A stretch of DNA of 64,000 nucleotides from Siphonodentalium dalli (lineage: Eukaryota > Mollusca > Scaphopoda > Gadilida > Siphonodentaliidae). Of this stretch, positions 24,308 to 35,949 are shown piece by piece (the stretch's first letter is position 1; every line of letters starts with the position of its first letter). The notes below the pieces were generated by a model. That model had not been told where the DNA came from. It saw only the letters and a list, made by a program, of their open reading frames with translations, and did not search any database. The translations under genes and the position numbers were made by a program. The stretch lies in assembly GCA_032622095.1 (NCBI GenBank), contig CP136068.1, forward strand, positions 54,832,025 to 54,896,024, given 5' to 3'.

Positions 24308-25500
24308 CAATATAATAAAATAACCTATGACCGAGATACTCAGGCAGACGGATCCAAAAATCAGCATTTTCAGATAAACAATGATGAATAACTCTAGAAA
24401 GGAAAAGCCAAACAAAACGATTGAACACTCCATTGAATATGCTCATAGTAGAGAACAAAGTTCATTGAGATCCGAGTACTACTGTTAAAGTTATGATCTG
24501 AACAGACATTGGACGGATGCATGGCCAGTGGTGAAAATACATGTCAATCAAACTGACACCCTAACCCATATATACACATGTGACAAGAAGGTTGGTCTAT
24601 TAGTGAATGAGTGATTACAAAAAAAATATTGCTCGAGTTATATGGTGAAAGTCAGTAATCCATGGTCTCAGATGTCATAATCATAACTTCAATGTGGAGT
24701 GAATAACGATCCATATGACAACCAGGTGCTGATATTGAATCAATTTATCGAGAATATGAACACCTTGTTGCTGCAATCCGGGTCGCTTCAAATGTTACCT
24801 GGGGCAGTATTAATACTCTAGCTATTGTTATCGCTAAACAACTGAAGTAGACATGATCGTACCTCATACACGAGTTATGTATGAACATCCCATCCCCTAA
24901 GACTGCTCAAGAAACACATCCATATCTGTTATAAACCTGACAATCTGTCAGAGAAGTTCCCCAAATTCACATATTCACATCAAATTAGTTTGATTGACGG
25001 AAAAATACCAATGCAACAAAGACCTCCCCCATAACAACATTTGTCCAGGTATGTTGTCGTGGGTGCAGTACACTGTCCGATCAGGCATGGACATTAATGG
25101 CTGACCTCAATACACACCTCGGTGTGTAAACGTTAATGAACGCTACTATAGAGTCAACACAGGGTTATAAAGTTACTTGGTCCTGGTAGCACCTGAACCA
25201 GTGTGTCTATAACTGAAAGGTTCCGGCACTGCAATATTTACAGATACAGGGCAGAACTGAACGTTGAGTGTAGGATTTTTGTCACAACAAAACGCAACGA
25301 CTTGGCAGCAACACAATCACGTTCCAAATATTTAACAATAGTTCCCACTCAGAATGCTTTTTCAGGTTAATTATTTTCACTGATAAATAATTGTAAGTAA
25401 TAATATTGGTTTCCTGATTACACAGTTTAAAGTCATCTACTGAATCACAAACTTATAAATTGTGCAGTTATATCAGACTTCTCTGCATGAGCGAACATAC
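24308..25500. other. Intron with a family 5 fragment at 24365-24560
   Basis: The fragment at 24365-24560 shares 'gatgaataactctagaaagg', 'ttcattgagatccgag' and 'cattggacggatgcatgg' with the family 5 units near 9-10 kb. The remaining sequence up to the exon shows nothing recognisable. Confidence 0.55.
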
Positions 25501-25585
25501 CAACAATGAGTCTCTCATCTGAAGGGAGATCTTTGAATATTTTCTTGAAGTCCTCAGTCTTGGATTTGTATGTTGGATGGAGTAC
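25501..25585 (-). CDS. GRAMD1: GRAMD1/Aster-like exon, start of the GRAM domain
   Basis: This 85-bp exon lies between acceptor TTTATTTTAACACAG and donor GTATGT on the minus strand. It encodes VLHPTYKSKTEDFKKIFKDL followed by PSDERLIV and the first base of an Asp codon that the next exon completes. The pattern PTYK-x(4)-DF-x-K-x-F-x-x-LP-x-x-ERLIV is the canonical entry to the GRAM domain in GRAMD1 proteins. The exon begins on a codon boundary after the WYS end of the previous exon. Confidence 0.97.
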
Positions 25586-25814
25586 CTGTGTTAAAATAAA
25601 ACAACCAGAACATTAATCAAGTATACTGGAAATAATAATGTGTGTGATTAAAATATAATTATAATAACAGGCCAGAAATGAAAGGGCATGTTGAACACCC
25701 AAGTCACGAGCCAAGTGGAAAGTTTCACTTCACTTTAAGATGTTGTTAAGGAGCCATTCTGAAACTCAATCATTAGAATTAAAGCATTTTCAAGCAAGGA
25801 GATCATATGTAAAA

Positions 25815-26449
25815 TGTTCATACCCGTACAAGCCTTTATTATATTTTAAATGTTAATACCCATACAAGCCTTTATTATATTTTAAATGTTCATACCCGTA
25901 CAAGCCTTTATTATATTTTAAATGTTCATACCCGTACAAGCCTTTATTATATTTTAAAGGTTCATACCCAAACAAGCCTTTATTATATTTTAAATGTTAA
26001 TACCCGTACAAGCCTTTATTATATTTTAAATGTTCATACCCGTACAATCTTTATTAGATTTTAAATGTTAATACCCATACAAGCCTTTATTATATTTTAA
26101 ATGTTAATACCCGTACAAGCCTTTATTATATTTTAAATGTTCATACCCGTACAAGCCTTTATTATATTTTAAATGTTAATACCCATACAAGCCTTTATTA
26201 GATTTTAAATGTTAATACCCATACAAGCCTTTATTATATTTTAAATGTTCATACCCGTACAAGCCTTTATTAGATTTTAAATGTTAATACCCATACAAGC
26301 CTTTATTAGATTTTAAATGTTCATACCCGTACAAGCCTTTATAATATTTTAAATGTTCATACCCATACAAGCCTTTATTATATTTTAAATGTTCATACCC
26401 ATACAAGCCTTTATTATATTTGAAAGATTAATGCCCTCACAAGCCTTTA
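25815..26449. repeat. 36-bp minisatellite, about 17 copies
   Basis: The unit is TTCATACCCGTACAAGCCTT followed by TATTATATTTTAAATG. It varies at TTCATA/TTAATA, CCCG/CCCA and TATATT/TAGATT. A single diverged copy lies apart at 27150-27185. The array is intronic, between the exons at 25501 and 27312. Confidence 0.95.
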
Positions 26450-27311
26450 AAGATACGGGCGGCCTTTCCTGTGGGTACAGGTTTTAAAATAGTCACATCC
26501 ACTATATCTGCCATAAACAGAAAAAATATTATAAAATAGACAGATGTTGTTCTTATAAAAATCATAAATATCGCGTACATTGCATGTTATTGTCACATTT
26601 GTATCCTTGGTTATGTAAACAAACATCAATAACGTTATGTTACGATTATTTATAGACAAACACTTGGAACTACCGTATTGTCCAATGAAAATGTTCTGTT
26701 GCGCTGGAATGCATAGATAAAATTATTGGTGCAATGAACAATCGCATCCAAATCACACCAAATTTTCTTTTAATTGACCCATTCTACCTGCTGTCAGTTC
26801 AAAATCAAGCTAATCCATGTTACTTCATGATTGGAATTTTTTTTTAGACATAAAACGTGCACATAATATAATTGTTCTTGCAAAGAGATGAATATTTTTT
26901 AATCCAGTCAGTATTTTCTCCTAACCTATATATGGTTATACATACACAATAAGGAATATTACTATGAGTCGTATTGTGAGTTGTAAGTTGTAGGCACGAA
27001 TCTAAATAAGGAAATGGCACAATATCGTGATTCTGCTTATAAACAATCTACCGCGCTTTTTGCTATACTACTAGTACATTCTTGAGGAAATTATCATAAT
27101 TTGATAATGTTATTTCTAAATTATAACCTACAACGAAGGCTGCCTGTCCCTTCAAATATTCATACCCACACAAGTCTTTATATCTAATCCAGATAACTAT
27201 AATGAATTAATCCCATTTTTAATGTTGATGCAATATTCAGTTTCAGCATGTGGCCCTTTTTCATGTACAGTAGATATTACAACAGAAAATCACTTTGAAC
27301 GCATAACATAC
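26450..27311. other. Intron, nothing recognised
   Basis: AT-rich intron sequence with one stray copy of the 36-bp repeat near 27150. A 70-residue frame on the minus strand (26447-26659) has no recognisable features. Confidence 0.55.
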
Positions 27312-27714
27312 CGAGTACCAAGGTTTCTTTTTCTTCTCCTTATGTTTGACGACAGACGTGAATGAGTCATCCATTCGAACGTTGATTGACTCGGCCGATT
27401 TGCTATCCACATTTAGACTTAGATCGCCAGGCTTCTCTGCACACCTGTCGAGAATATTATCGAGTGACCTTTCAAATGACCTTTCTCGAGAACGCCGATC
27501 ACTTCGCAAAGATGTGGATGAACTGCCAGGACTGAGGAGTTCTCCATTTTTATCACAATCTGTGCTCCGACTCATCGATTCATCTGAGAGCATCGAGATA
27601 CTGTCCTGTCGATGAATATCACTGTCGGGTGTCCTAGCCATGTTGTTGTTATTCTCTTGATTCTCTAACACTTCTTGGATGGATGGCGTCCTAGACCGTC
27701 GAGATTGTGTTTTA
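27312..27714 (-). CDS. GRAMD1: GRAMD1/Aster-like exon, N-terminal Ser-rich region
   Basis: This 403-bp exon lies between acceptor AAATATTTCTTTCAG... (the last bases are TTTCAG) and donor GTATGT on the minus strand. It starts with one base completing a codon and ends on a codon boundary at WYS. The roughly 134 residues are mostly disordered: Ser-, Arg- and Asp-rich, with SRRSRTPSIQEVLENQE near the start, SFERSLDNILDRCAE in the middle and a basic KEKKKKPWYS end. Vertebrate GRAMD1 proteins have the same arrangement just before GRAM: a short helix ending in ILD-x-C, then a Lys run and PWY-(N/S)-V. It joins in phase to the 25501-25585 exon. Confidence 0.93.
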
Positions 27715-28879
27715 CTGAAAGAAATATGAGAAGTCAAATTAATAATAGGTCACTTGGCCAATCATCTTCTGCCCAGAAAAAAAAACAGTTTCTTCTGAGC
27801 GGTGCCTTTTTTTAAAAGAAATCATTCAAAAGTTGCCAAACCAATATTCAAAGTTGATCCTTGTTTTCAGGCACATAAAACACACACATTTAAGTTAGTC
27901 AAAGGTTCAAATCCAAAGCCTGTGGAAACCAAATATTTATCACCATTGATCACGTTCTGTTTCATTCAAAATAGCACTTCAACTATTTTATTTATTAACA
28001 TAAAACTGTATCTGGGGTGGACTAAAGAACTACCTCTTTTTTTTAGCTAAATACTCATTGATGAGTAGTTGCCATAAGAAATGTTCAGATAATATGTTCG
28101 ACAAATAATCATATGCCATAGGCCGTTTGTAGAACTCATTTATCTAAACATTTCCATCTAAAGAATAGGAATCCTTCTGTACTTTTGCTATCTGTTCTTC
28201 AGTGTGTCGTCTGCTGATTTCTCTTCAAAACACCTCCATATTATTTAATAATCGACTATTCTGTATAACTGAATGTGAGAATCCATTCAGTAAAGAATAG
28301 GTAAGGTAAGTTACTACTAGTAACACACAAAAAATGGCATTTAAGTAAAATTTATTCTAACTCAAAATGTGCCATACATCATACAAGACAGTCAATGACT
28401 GTGGGGTCGCTCACCAGACTGCAAAGACTGATAAGATTGGGACTCTGGAGACCACAACAGTCAGAACTTTTCATAATCACTTTAAAAGAAGTAGATTTAA
28501 ACAGGATATGTGGCTAGAGAGACTTCAAGTATGTAGATTGGTGAAAATCCACCATGAAATTACCAACTGTACACTACTGATCACCCCCCTCCTCCAGCTC
28601 AACAAGTCCCCTCCCGACCGGGCTGCAGACTCCCAAGTCTTAGGTTGGAATTTCACAACCGACACCTCAAACTTTCTCAATTGTTGGAAATTTCCAATCT
28701 CACAAGCGCCTTTTTCTAAAACCGTTTAGACATGTTTGAAGCCCAATTATCCATGGACCCAAAACACAATACATATATGTCAGATTAATCAGTCAGGTGG
28801 TTCCAAGGTAGATGTTTTAATGAATTTGGTATTTCAATGATTTTATTAGACACAAAAGTGTTAACTCCCCATAGCCCGC
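27715..28879. other. Intron, no gene recognised
   Basis: There are two short plus-strand frames (27802-28050 and 28367-28729). The second is 120 codons but shows no domain, signal or repeat I recognise and lies antisense to the host gene. I do not call it a gene. Confidence 0.45.
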
Positions 28880-29527
28880 CATTTCTTGACAGGTTGACCT
28901 CATTTTAACAAATATGAATCTCAGTCACTAAAGGATCCTCCTGATTCCTCCATACTATATGTAAGCTAAATAGTCCAACCTCTCTTGAGAAGACATTTTA
29001 AGAATTACTATAGAGACACATAGTTATGTCCCTGGTCCCACCCTATTTAACCTGGTGACCCCATCTGAATAAATTTGAATCCCAGACACCAAAGAACCCT
29101 TCATACATATCATACATATCAGTAAAATAGACCTGATGGTCCTTGTGAAGGAAGCATATTAAGAGGGAAACTGTCCTTCACTTGGCCCTATTTGACCAGG
29201 TGACCCCATTTAAAAAAATCTGAATTGCAGTCAAGGAAGAACATTCCATGCTATATAAGCCAACTAGTTCTTGCAAACATATTTTAAGAATTATTATGTA
29301 GTGAAATAGTTAAGTCTCTGGCTCTGCCCTTATTTGACTTTGTGATCCCATTTTCACAAATCTGTCACCCAAGGTAATTTCATACCAAATATAAGCAAAA
29401 GACATATCATGAATTACTATGGAGAGAAAGAGTAATGTAGCTGGCCTTGCACCTACATGTACTTGACCTGGTGACCCTGATTGAACAAATCTGAATCACA
29501 ATCACCAAAGGAGTAAGCCTGCAAATA

Positions 29528-30460
29528 GCGTGTCTGTTCCTAGATTGTATGTGCCTGGCCTCAAGCAACACAATGTATTATACAATCAAGCCTTGAAATA
29601 GTGTCTGTCATTTGCAGAATAAGGTCCCCAGAGGGTGAATTTAGTGACGCTATCCCGCACAGTGGGCTAGCATCACTAAATTCACCCTCTGGGGACCTCA
29701 TTCTGCTAAGGCCATCAACTGCTATGGCAGACCTAGGATAAGATTGAAGTTCCCCAGTTGAAGTTGGTTATGCTCACCCATTGGGCACCTCAAATATGAA
29801 TTTTATCTTCTGCAAATTAGGGGATATAGAAACTTCCTAGAAGGGAAATTTAACTAACAACAATGTTAATTTGATACTATAGATACTTCTCAGAAGATGA
29901 GGCCTAAGCAGAATGAGGTCTCCAGAGGGTGAATTTGGTGATGCTAGCCCACTGTGCAGGATAGCATCACTAAAAGCGTGTCTGTTCCTACATTGTGCAT
30001 GCCTGGCCTCAAGCAACACAGGTTACAATCAAGCCTTGAAATAGTGTGATAGTGTGTCTGTCATTTGCAGAATGAGATCCCCAGAGAGTGAATTTAGTGA
30101 CACTATCCCGCACAGCGGGCTAGCATCACTAAATTCACCCTCTGGGGACCTCATTCTGCTATAAAGGCCCTCAACTGCTATGGCAGACCTAGGATAAGAT
30201 TGAAGTTCCCCAGTTGAAGTTGGTGATGTTCACCCATTGGGCACCTCAATTATGAATTTTATCTTCTGCAAATTAAGGGATATAGAAACTTCCTAGAAGG
30301 GAAATGTAACTAAAAACAATGTTAATTTGATACTATAGATACTTCACAGAAGATGAGGCCTAAGCAGAATGAGGTCTCCAGAGGGTGAATTTGGTGATGC
30401 TAGGCCACTGTGTGGGATAGCATCACTTAATTCACCCTCTGGGGACCTCATTCTGCAAAT
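29528..30460. mobile_element. Tandemly duplicated element whose termini are hairpins
   Basis: Two copies, 448 bp apart, both start GCGTGTCTGTTCCTA (29528 and 29976). Each contains two terminal palindromes. The first (29614-29706) has 39-bp arms around a 15-bp loop; the third is 30067-30159 and the fourth 30364-30456. The second (29908-29975) has lost most of its distal arm at the duplication boundary. The loops of the second and fourth palindromes are the reverse complement of those of the first and third, so they form inverted termini. There is no coding content. Confidence 0.75.
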
Positions 30461-30964
30461 GACAGGCATGCTATTTTCCCTGATTTGAACAACACATGAT
30501 AGATTGGGAATTAATGACTTCTAGCAGATATTCAGGGAATGTTTATAAAAATGTCAAATTTCACTTGACATGATTGTGTAGGCATACCCAGCATACAGTT
30601 ATAGCCAAAGTAAATGCTTCTTATTAATGATTCTCTGTCAAGAAATTGAGTAAATTTTATTTTTGGGACCAGGCCCGGTTGGCAGAAGCAGTGAACTTGA
30701 GTGAAGGGCCAGGGGGCACAACCTTCAGAAATGTAATGGCATTAGTTTTTCAATTTTCGAAAAATGTTAAACAATATATATATATAATTGACCATGGTGT
30801 TAAATACATTTTTTTTTTTTTTTTTTAATATTTTAATAAAAAAAACAATTCCACATTTTTTTTTAAAGTGACCTCATTTGAACAAATCTGAACCCCAGTC
30901 ACCCAAGGATCCTTCATACCAAATATGAACCCATTTGGCCTGATGGTATTTGAGAAGATGATGT

Positions 30965-30968
30965 TTAA
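30965..30968. repeat. TTAA target duplication, left copy
   Basis: TTAA abuts the left end of the 30969-32159 element. The matching TTAA is at 32160-32163. Confidence 0.85.
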
Positions 30969-32159
30969 CCCTTTGAACCCTGGCTCCCCACAACGATCGA
31001 CACCATGACCCTGGGCTCCCAGTGTTATTTTTGATTTATTGTAGACTGTGTTTAGGCGCAATGTGTTGGTTATGTTTAAATGATATCGCAGGTCTGAAAC
31101 TTTACATGTATTTTCCCCATGGAACATTGAGTATTTTAAGATCGGGATACAGTGCCACACGATCACTCCCTAGCAACGGTTGCTATGCAACTACCCGAAA
31201 TTGAAAGTGAAATGCAATTATAGCTTTTATGGACGTATGTCAGCCCTAGAAAACGGCGTTTTCGATGCAGCCAATGCCCCATTGTAAAATTTGATATATA
31301 TCTGGTCAGATGAGTGAATCTAACTTTTTTAAGGGTAGCAACGGTTGATAAGCAAATACCACAAATGATCCAATGACACAATTGCCCTGAGAATTTAATT
31401 GTATTATGCTCCAGTTTAGACATTTTTACAGGCGCACGTTAGGTTTTTCCGAAATCACGTGACGAGCGTTTCGGTTGGTCTCGTCGACAAATAACTGCCA
31501 GAGTTCATCATCCCAAAATAAATTTAAGTAATCAACCTTGGGGTGTACTGTCCACACTTATGGAAGTTGGTACATTCTTTGGAACCGCGGCTTCTCTTTC
31601 GGTGTAAAGGTACGTTCAACAAACGAATTTGTGTCCCTTTTCCAGGTATGAACATTATGATCACGGTGATCATAATGTTCATACCTGGAAAAGGGACACT
31701 AATTGCAGGTATGAAGCCACGCCCCTACCTCGACATAAGCTCCGCCCATTTCCACAACACCTCAACTGCCCCAAACATTGAGCACTTGTCGTATCTGTAC
31801 TTGAAACAACGCCACCCGCTGCTGTAGCTACTGACGTCTGAATCTCTCCCAGTGTCACTGTGCTTTCATTCTCCCATTCTAACTCACAACTGTCGTAGTC
31901 ATCATCTAAATTTTTCCGCGTCCGATTCCAAAATTTGCCGGACCACCTCCTCTACCGAAAATGTTTAGGGTTCAAAATTAATGATAGTGTGTGCTTAAAC
32001 GCAATAGGAACAAGACACAAACAAAAACATACTTATTGGAGAATCAGTCGACCGCGACGATGTTTGTAAACAATACACACGTGGTGGTCGGTATACTGGT
32101 CTGTAAGTATTTGGAGGTACACGCAGCGGCCGGTTTTCCGGCCGCTCGGGTTCAAGGGG
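30969..32159. mobile_element. piggyBac-like non-autonomous element, 1191 bp
   Basis: The ends are CCCTTTGAACCC and GGGTTCAAGGGG, a 12-bp inverted repeat with one mismatch, flanked by TTAA on both sides. TTAA duplication with CCC-starting short TIRs is typical of piggyBac, although Kolobok elements also use TTAA. The insertion splits a family 4 unit: the flanks 'gagaagatgatgttta' and 'aataattactatgg' match an uninterrupted unit at 28990-29015. Inside are a subterminal repeat of AACCCTGG/GACCCTGGG, a perfect 34-bp-arm palindrome and the 9-bp-stem hairpin AGCGGCCGG-TTTT-CCGGCCGCT near the right end. No transposase was seen. Confidence 0.85.
31631..31699. repeat. Perfect palindrome, 34-bp arms with one central base
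   Basis: The left arm 31631-31664 (GTGTCCCTTTTCCAGGTATG and on) is exactly the reverse complement of 31666-31699, with a single G between. It lies inside the piggyBac-like element. Confidence 0.97.
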
Positions 32160-32521
32160 TTAAAATAATTACTATGGAGGGAAAGAGTTATGGCCCTGGT
32201 TTCTCAACTAATCAACCTGGTGACCTCATTTGAACAAATATGAATGTGAGTCACCTAGGGAACATCCACACCAAATATGAACCCATTCGGCCTTATAGTT
32301 CTGGAAAAGAAGTCGTTCTAAGAATTACTATGAAGGAATAGAGTTGTGGCCTGATTTCTCAACTAATTGACCTGATGACCTCATTTGAACAAATCTGAAT
32401 GTGATTCACCTAGGGAACATCCACACCAAATATGAACCCGTTGTTCCGTCTTACAGTTTTGGTGGAGAAGATGATTCTTGACAGACGGACGGATGGACGG
32501 ATGGACGAGGAGTGATGACTA

Positions 32522-32554
32522 TAGCTCCACCGGAGACTTCGTCTCAGGTGAGCT
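32522..32554. other. 3' terminal hairpin of the family 4 element
   Basis: TAGCTCCACCGGAGAC, loop TTC and GTCTCAGGTGAGCTA form a stem with small bulges. It follows the GGACGGATGG tract, as in the other hairpin-ended families, and shares the outer TAGCTC/GAGCTA pairs with family 3. Confidence 0.75.
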
Positions 32555-32556
32555 AC

Positions 32557-33990
32557 ATGTAATTAACAAGAGTGATCAGCAGACTGACTTTTTTTAATTG
32601 CAAATTGTAAACTTGCTTACAGTACTGTATTTTTTCAAAAAAACTCTACAATTGAAATTAGAATCTGATTAATAAATGAAGATTAATTCACTAAATTTTC
32701 ACCCAGGATCCAAAATATATATACTAGTATATATATCCAGAATACAAAACAATAGAATAATCACACTTAGTATACTGACAAAAACATAGAATAATCATGA
32801 AAGTCTTAATGCAGTAATACCATAGTTGAATAAAATTTTGTTTCAACATTCTATGAAAATACAATAAACATGAAAGTGGAACTGTACCATTTGAGGGGGA
32901 TGAAAATCGATAACTTTCTCTTCATTATTCCATTTCAAACTGCATGCGATGAAACAAATTATACTTAGTTAAATATCAGGTACTCTTATCAAGTGAAATA
33001 GTTTTAATAATGGGAATGTTTTTATATGATGGGCATAGTGAAAAAATGTTAAAAACAAAATCTCTTTGAACTGAAGACACAGTATATCAGTTATCACCAT
33101 ACTCATAAAGTGTATCTCAGATGCAAGTATCAATGAGACATTTCAATTCTTTCAGAGATTTTGCACCAAAAATAACTTATTCTACACAACTACTGTAGTT
33201 GGAAACAGAAATTTGTCCAATGTACTTTTTCGAGTGAGATAGCTGCTGTTTCAAGCTATGTTCACATTTGTTTACCAGTGTCTTCTTATTTTTAAATCAT
33301 GATATCCACATGTTCCCACATTTCAAATAAACAGGTGGGCAAACTACTTCTAGCAACAATCTATAGTATGTCTCCATTGTAATCCAAATAGAAGAATATG
33401 AATAAATTCCCAAACTATGCCAGTGATGATCTGAGGTGCAGGACAAAGCAGCTGTTTGAGTTATCACACTATATCCACTTGGCTGGCTTCACTGTCTAGC
33501 TTCACTTCCTTGTTGTGGAGTAATTTTCTAATAAAGTTTAAATTGCTAAACAAATCTATTCAACTGGAAAATATCATTTTGTGAATGACAGACCAAACAA
33601 AACCAAGCAGCTGATACTGCATAATAAACTCTCCTTCATTCAGCCAATAACCTCATGCATAGAGAGGGTAATATTAAAACATTTTTCTACTGACGGCTAC
33701 AAACAACTGGCTGAGTTTCCCAAACTTTTCCAGGATCTATGAAAGTATTTCAAGGATCTAATAGTATTTATGTGAATCCATGTCCAAATATGGGTGAATA
33801 TTTCCAAAAATTTAAAATTGTGCCCCACATGCGAGATAACTGTCTTGCAACAATCTTGGATAAACTGTTCATTTAATAAGACACTTCCTGCATGCAACCA
33901 TAAACTCTATCTTGTTTGTTTTGCCGCACTAGAGGGGAACATCGATCTGATGGATAGATTGCAGAGTGTCATAATACATGTAGCTAAAGT
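32557..33990. other. Intron, nothing recognised
   Basis: AT-rich unique sequence. No exon, repeat array or transposon end was recognised. Confidence 0.5.
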
Positions 33991-33994
33991 ACTT

Positions 33995-34395
33995 CAACTG
34001 AAACCCTGTTATGAACATCAAGGTACTCAAACTGAATGAAAACTTGTATAACAAAAAAGGTACTCGAACTGAAACCCTGTATGAACTAAGAAACATGAAC
34101 TGAAACCCTGTATGAACTAAGAAACATGAACTGAAACCCTGTATGAATGAAAAAACATGAACTGAAACTCTGTATGAATGAAGAAACATGAACTGAAACT
34201 CTGTATAACCACAAATGTACTTGAACTGAAACCCTGTATTAACGAAGAAACATGAACAGAAACCCTATATAACCACAAAAGTACTCGAACTGAAACCCTG
34301 TATGAATGAAGAAACCTGAACTGAAACCCTGTATGAATGAAGAAACCTTAACTGAAACCCTGTATGAACGAAGAAACATGAACTGAAACCGTGGT
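33995..34395. repeat. Minisatellite of about 31 bp
   Basis: Around 12 imperfect units resemble GAACTGAAACCCTGTATGAA followed by TGAAGAAACAT. Variants such as 'taaccacaaaagtactc' replace the spacer. It lies just downstream (gene sense) of the 34588-34692 exon. Confidence 0.9.
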
Positions 34396-34418
34396 TTTGG
34401 GAAATGAGCGGGTATTAA

Positions 34419-34587
34419 GACCGATTACCAATCATCTCTATGTTCTGGACAGGATGAGGAGTTGGTATTGAGACCGATTACCAATCATCTCTATGTTCTG
34501 GACAGGATGAGGAGTTGGTATGGAGACCGATTTATTAATACCAATCATCTCTATCATCTGGATAGGAGGAGTATTGAGGCCACTTAC
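34419..34587 (-). repeat. Tandem 53-bp copies of an exon's 3' end
   Basis: Three units start near 34419, 34472 and 34525 and lead into the true exon end at 34588. On the minus strand each has AGAGATGATTG, the last bases of the exon, followed by GTAATC or a decayed form, where the true exon has GTAAGT. They are local duplications of the exon-intron junction. Confidence 0.8.
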
Positions 34588-34692
34588 CAATCATCTCTCT
34601 CTTCTGGAAAGGAAGAGGAGTTGTCGTAATCCTTCGTCGGACTGTTTAAGGATTCCTGACTCGATGTCACAGAGTCATTCACACAAAGAGAG
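34588..34692 (-). CDS. GRAMD1: GRAMD1/Aster-like upstream exon (probable)
   Basis: On the minus strand this 105-bp segment follows the pyrimidine-rich acceptor TCTTCTCTTTGTAG and ends at the donor GTAAGT. In the open frame it encodes NDSVTSSQESLNSPTKDYDN followed by SSSFPEERDD, a Ser/Asp-rich disordered stretch. It ends with two bases of a codon, exactly what the next exon at 27312-27714 needs to keep its frame. It has no domain, so assignment to the gene rests on phase, splice sites and composition. The initiating exon further right was not found. Confidence 0.72.
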
Positions 34693-34994
34693 CTACAAAG
34701 AGAAGACAAAGAGACATGAAATCATAAAATCACAAATCTCGACAGCCATCATATCATGCATTGCCTTTTGTTGCATTTTCTATTTCCGTTTGTTTGTTTT
34801 TTTTCCTCAAAATTTCAGGAAGCTCCAGTCATGGAAGGGTTAATTGAAAATAGAAATGTAGTTTTTTTCTGAATATTCAGTGCATAGATGTGGTATATGT
34901 GGATAGATAATGGGTTGGTTTTAGAAGTGACTTTTCAATTAGTCAATTTAAAAAATAAATTAATGAGCTACAGTAGATTAATGTTTGATTATGA
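34693..34994. other. Intron or upstream region, nothing recognised
   Basis: No exon or repeat was recognised before the LINE fragment begins. Confidence 0.45.
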
Positions 34995-34995
34995 A

Positions 34996-35340
34996 TAGTA
35001 AGTAAGTAAGTAATGCTTTATTCTCAGCCATTATAATACATGGTACATGAGAATCCATGCATAAGTATCTTTTAATAACATTACTTTGAGAAAAATTTGC
35101 CATGCTTTTAGAATAGTCTCAGCAGCCATATAGAATTTAATTATGCACATAGCAGGAGTCTGGTGAATAATCTACTTAGACTACAGGGGCAATCCAGGAC
35201 ATAAGAGCCTAAGTCAAATCCAGGCAGCCTCAATTTTACCCTGCCACATGCTATCATTTCCAGAGAAATGAGCAATAGAAAGTCATATACTGTCTCTGGC
35301 TCATTAAAGGTCCACTGCTAGATGGTCCTGTTGTTTTAAA
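34996..35340 (-). mobile_element. 5'-truncated LINE 3' end fragment (probable)
   Basis: Read on the minus strand, this ends GAGAATAAAGCATTACTTAC with a short CTTA microsatellite tail (plus strand 'agtaagtaagtaagtaatgc' at 34998). An AATAAA-like signal followed by a tetranucleotide tail resembles the 3' end of the LINE at 35950-37773. No coding motif is kept, and the upstream limit is approximate. Confidence 0.5.
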
Positions 35341-35654
35341 TTGATTCTACCACCACCCAGTTATACAGTACCAATATACTGTATATTTAAATGGTCTAAT
35401 TTTCATTTGGAGGGGTGTTCAGGATAAATTAGCAGATGACAGTTACGCGAAAAGATAATACAATGCAGTAGGATTCATATTCATTGGAGGGAAATGTTCA
35501 GATAATAAGTTCAACAGATAACCAATGTGAATGAGTATTTAGTGTAGAAAGGGTTAAACACCTCATTTGAATTTCCAAATTATGTCTTGTCATTTTTTTA
35601 GGAGTGTAAGATAAGTTGATAAATACATGGACACAGAATACCATAGTCATGGAC

Positions 35655-35949
35655 AGAGTCTATAGTAAGCCTGTTAGCCATGCTTATAAATCCATTACAA
35701 CTCTCTACTGATGTTGCTGGGGGGGGGGGGGGGGGTCCTGGTACAATGGACAGAGTCTACAGTAAGCCTGTTGGCCATGCTTATAAATCCATTACAACTC
35801 TCTACTAATGTTGCTGGGGGGGGGGGGGGGGTCCTGGTACAATGGACAGAGTCTACAGTAAGCCTGTTAGCCATGCTTATAATTCCATTATAACTCTATA
35901 CTAATGTTGCTGGGGGGGGGGGGGGGGTCCTGGTAGAATGGACAGAGTC
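35655..35949. repeat. Poly-G minisatellite of about 93 bp, segment 1
   Basis: The units read 'ggacagagtctatagtaagc', 'ctgttagccatgcttataaa', 'tccattacaactctatacta', 'atgttgctg', then a G run of about 10-19 and 'tcctggtacaat'. The array continues after insertions at 37774-37950, 39602-40362 and 43578-43877. Confidence 0.95.

Larger units (their letters stand above)
28880..32556. mobile_element. Hairpin-ended tandem-repeat element, family 4, with two insertions
   Basis: Units of about 150 bp share 'gtgacctcatttgaacaaat', 'tgaatctcagtcacc', 'accaaatatgaaccc' and 'aagaattactatgg' (28890-29520, 30866-30968, 32160-32480). A GGACGGATGGACGG tract (32485-32507) precedes the 3' hairpin. The run is interrupted by a hairpin-rich duplicated element (about 29521-30470) and by a TTAA-flanked element (30969-32159). 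The 5' end was not identified. Confidence 0.7.

Noticed and set aside
28367-28729. A 120-codon plus-strand frame
   Set aside because: It has no recognisable domain, is antisense to the host gene and lies in an intron. It is plausible by chance at this length.
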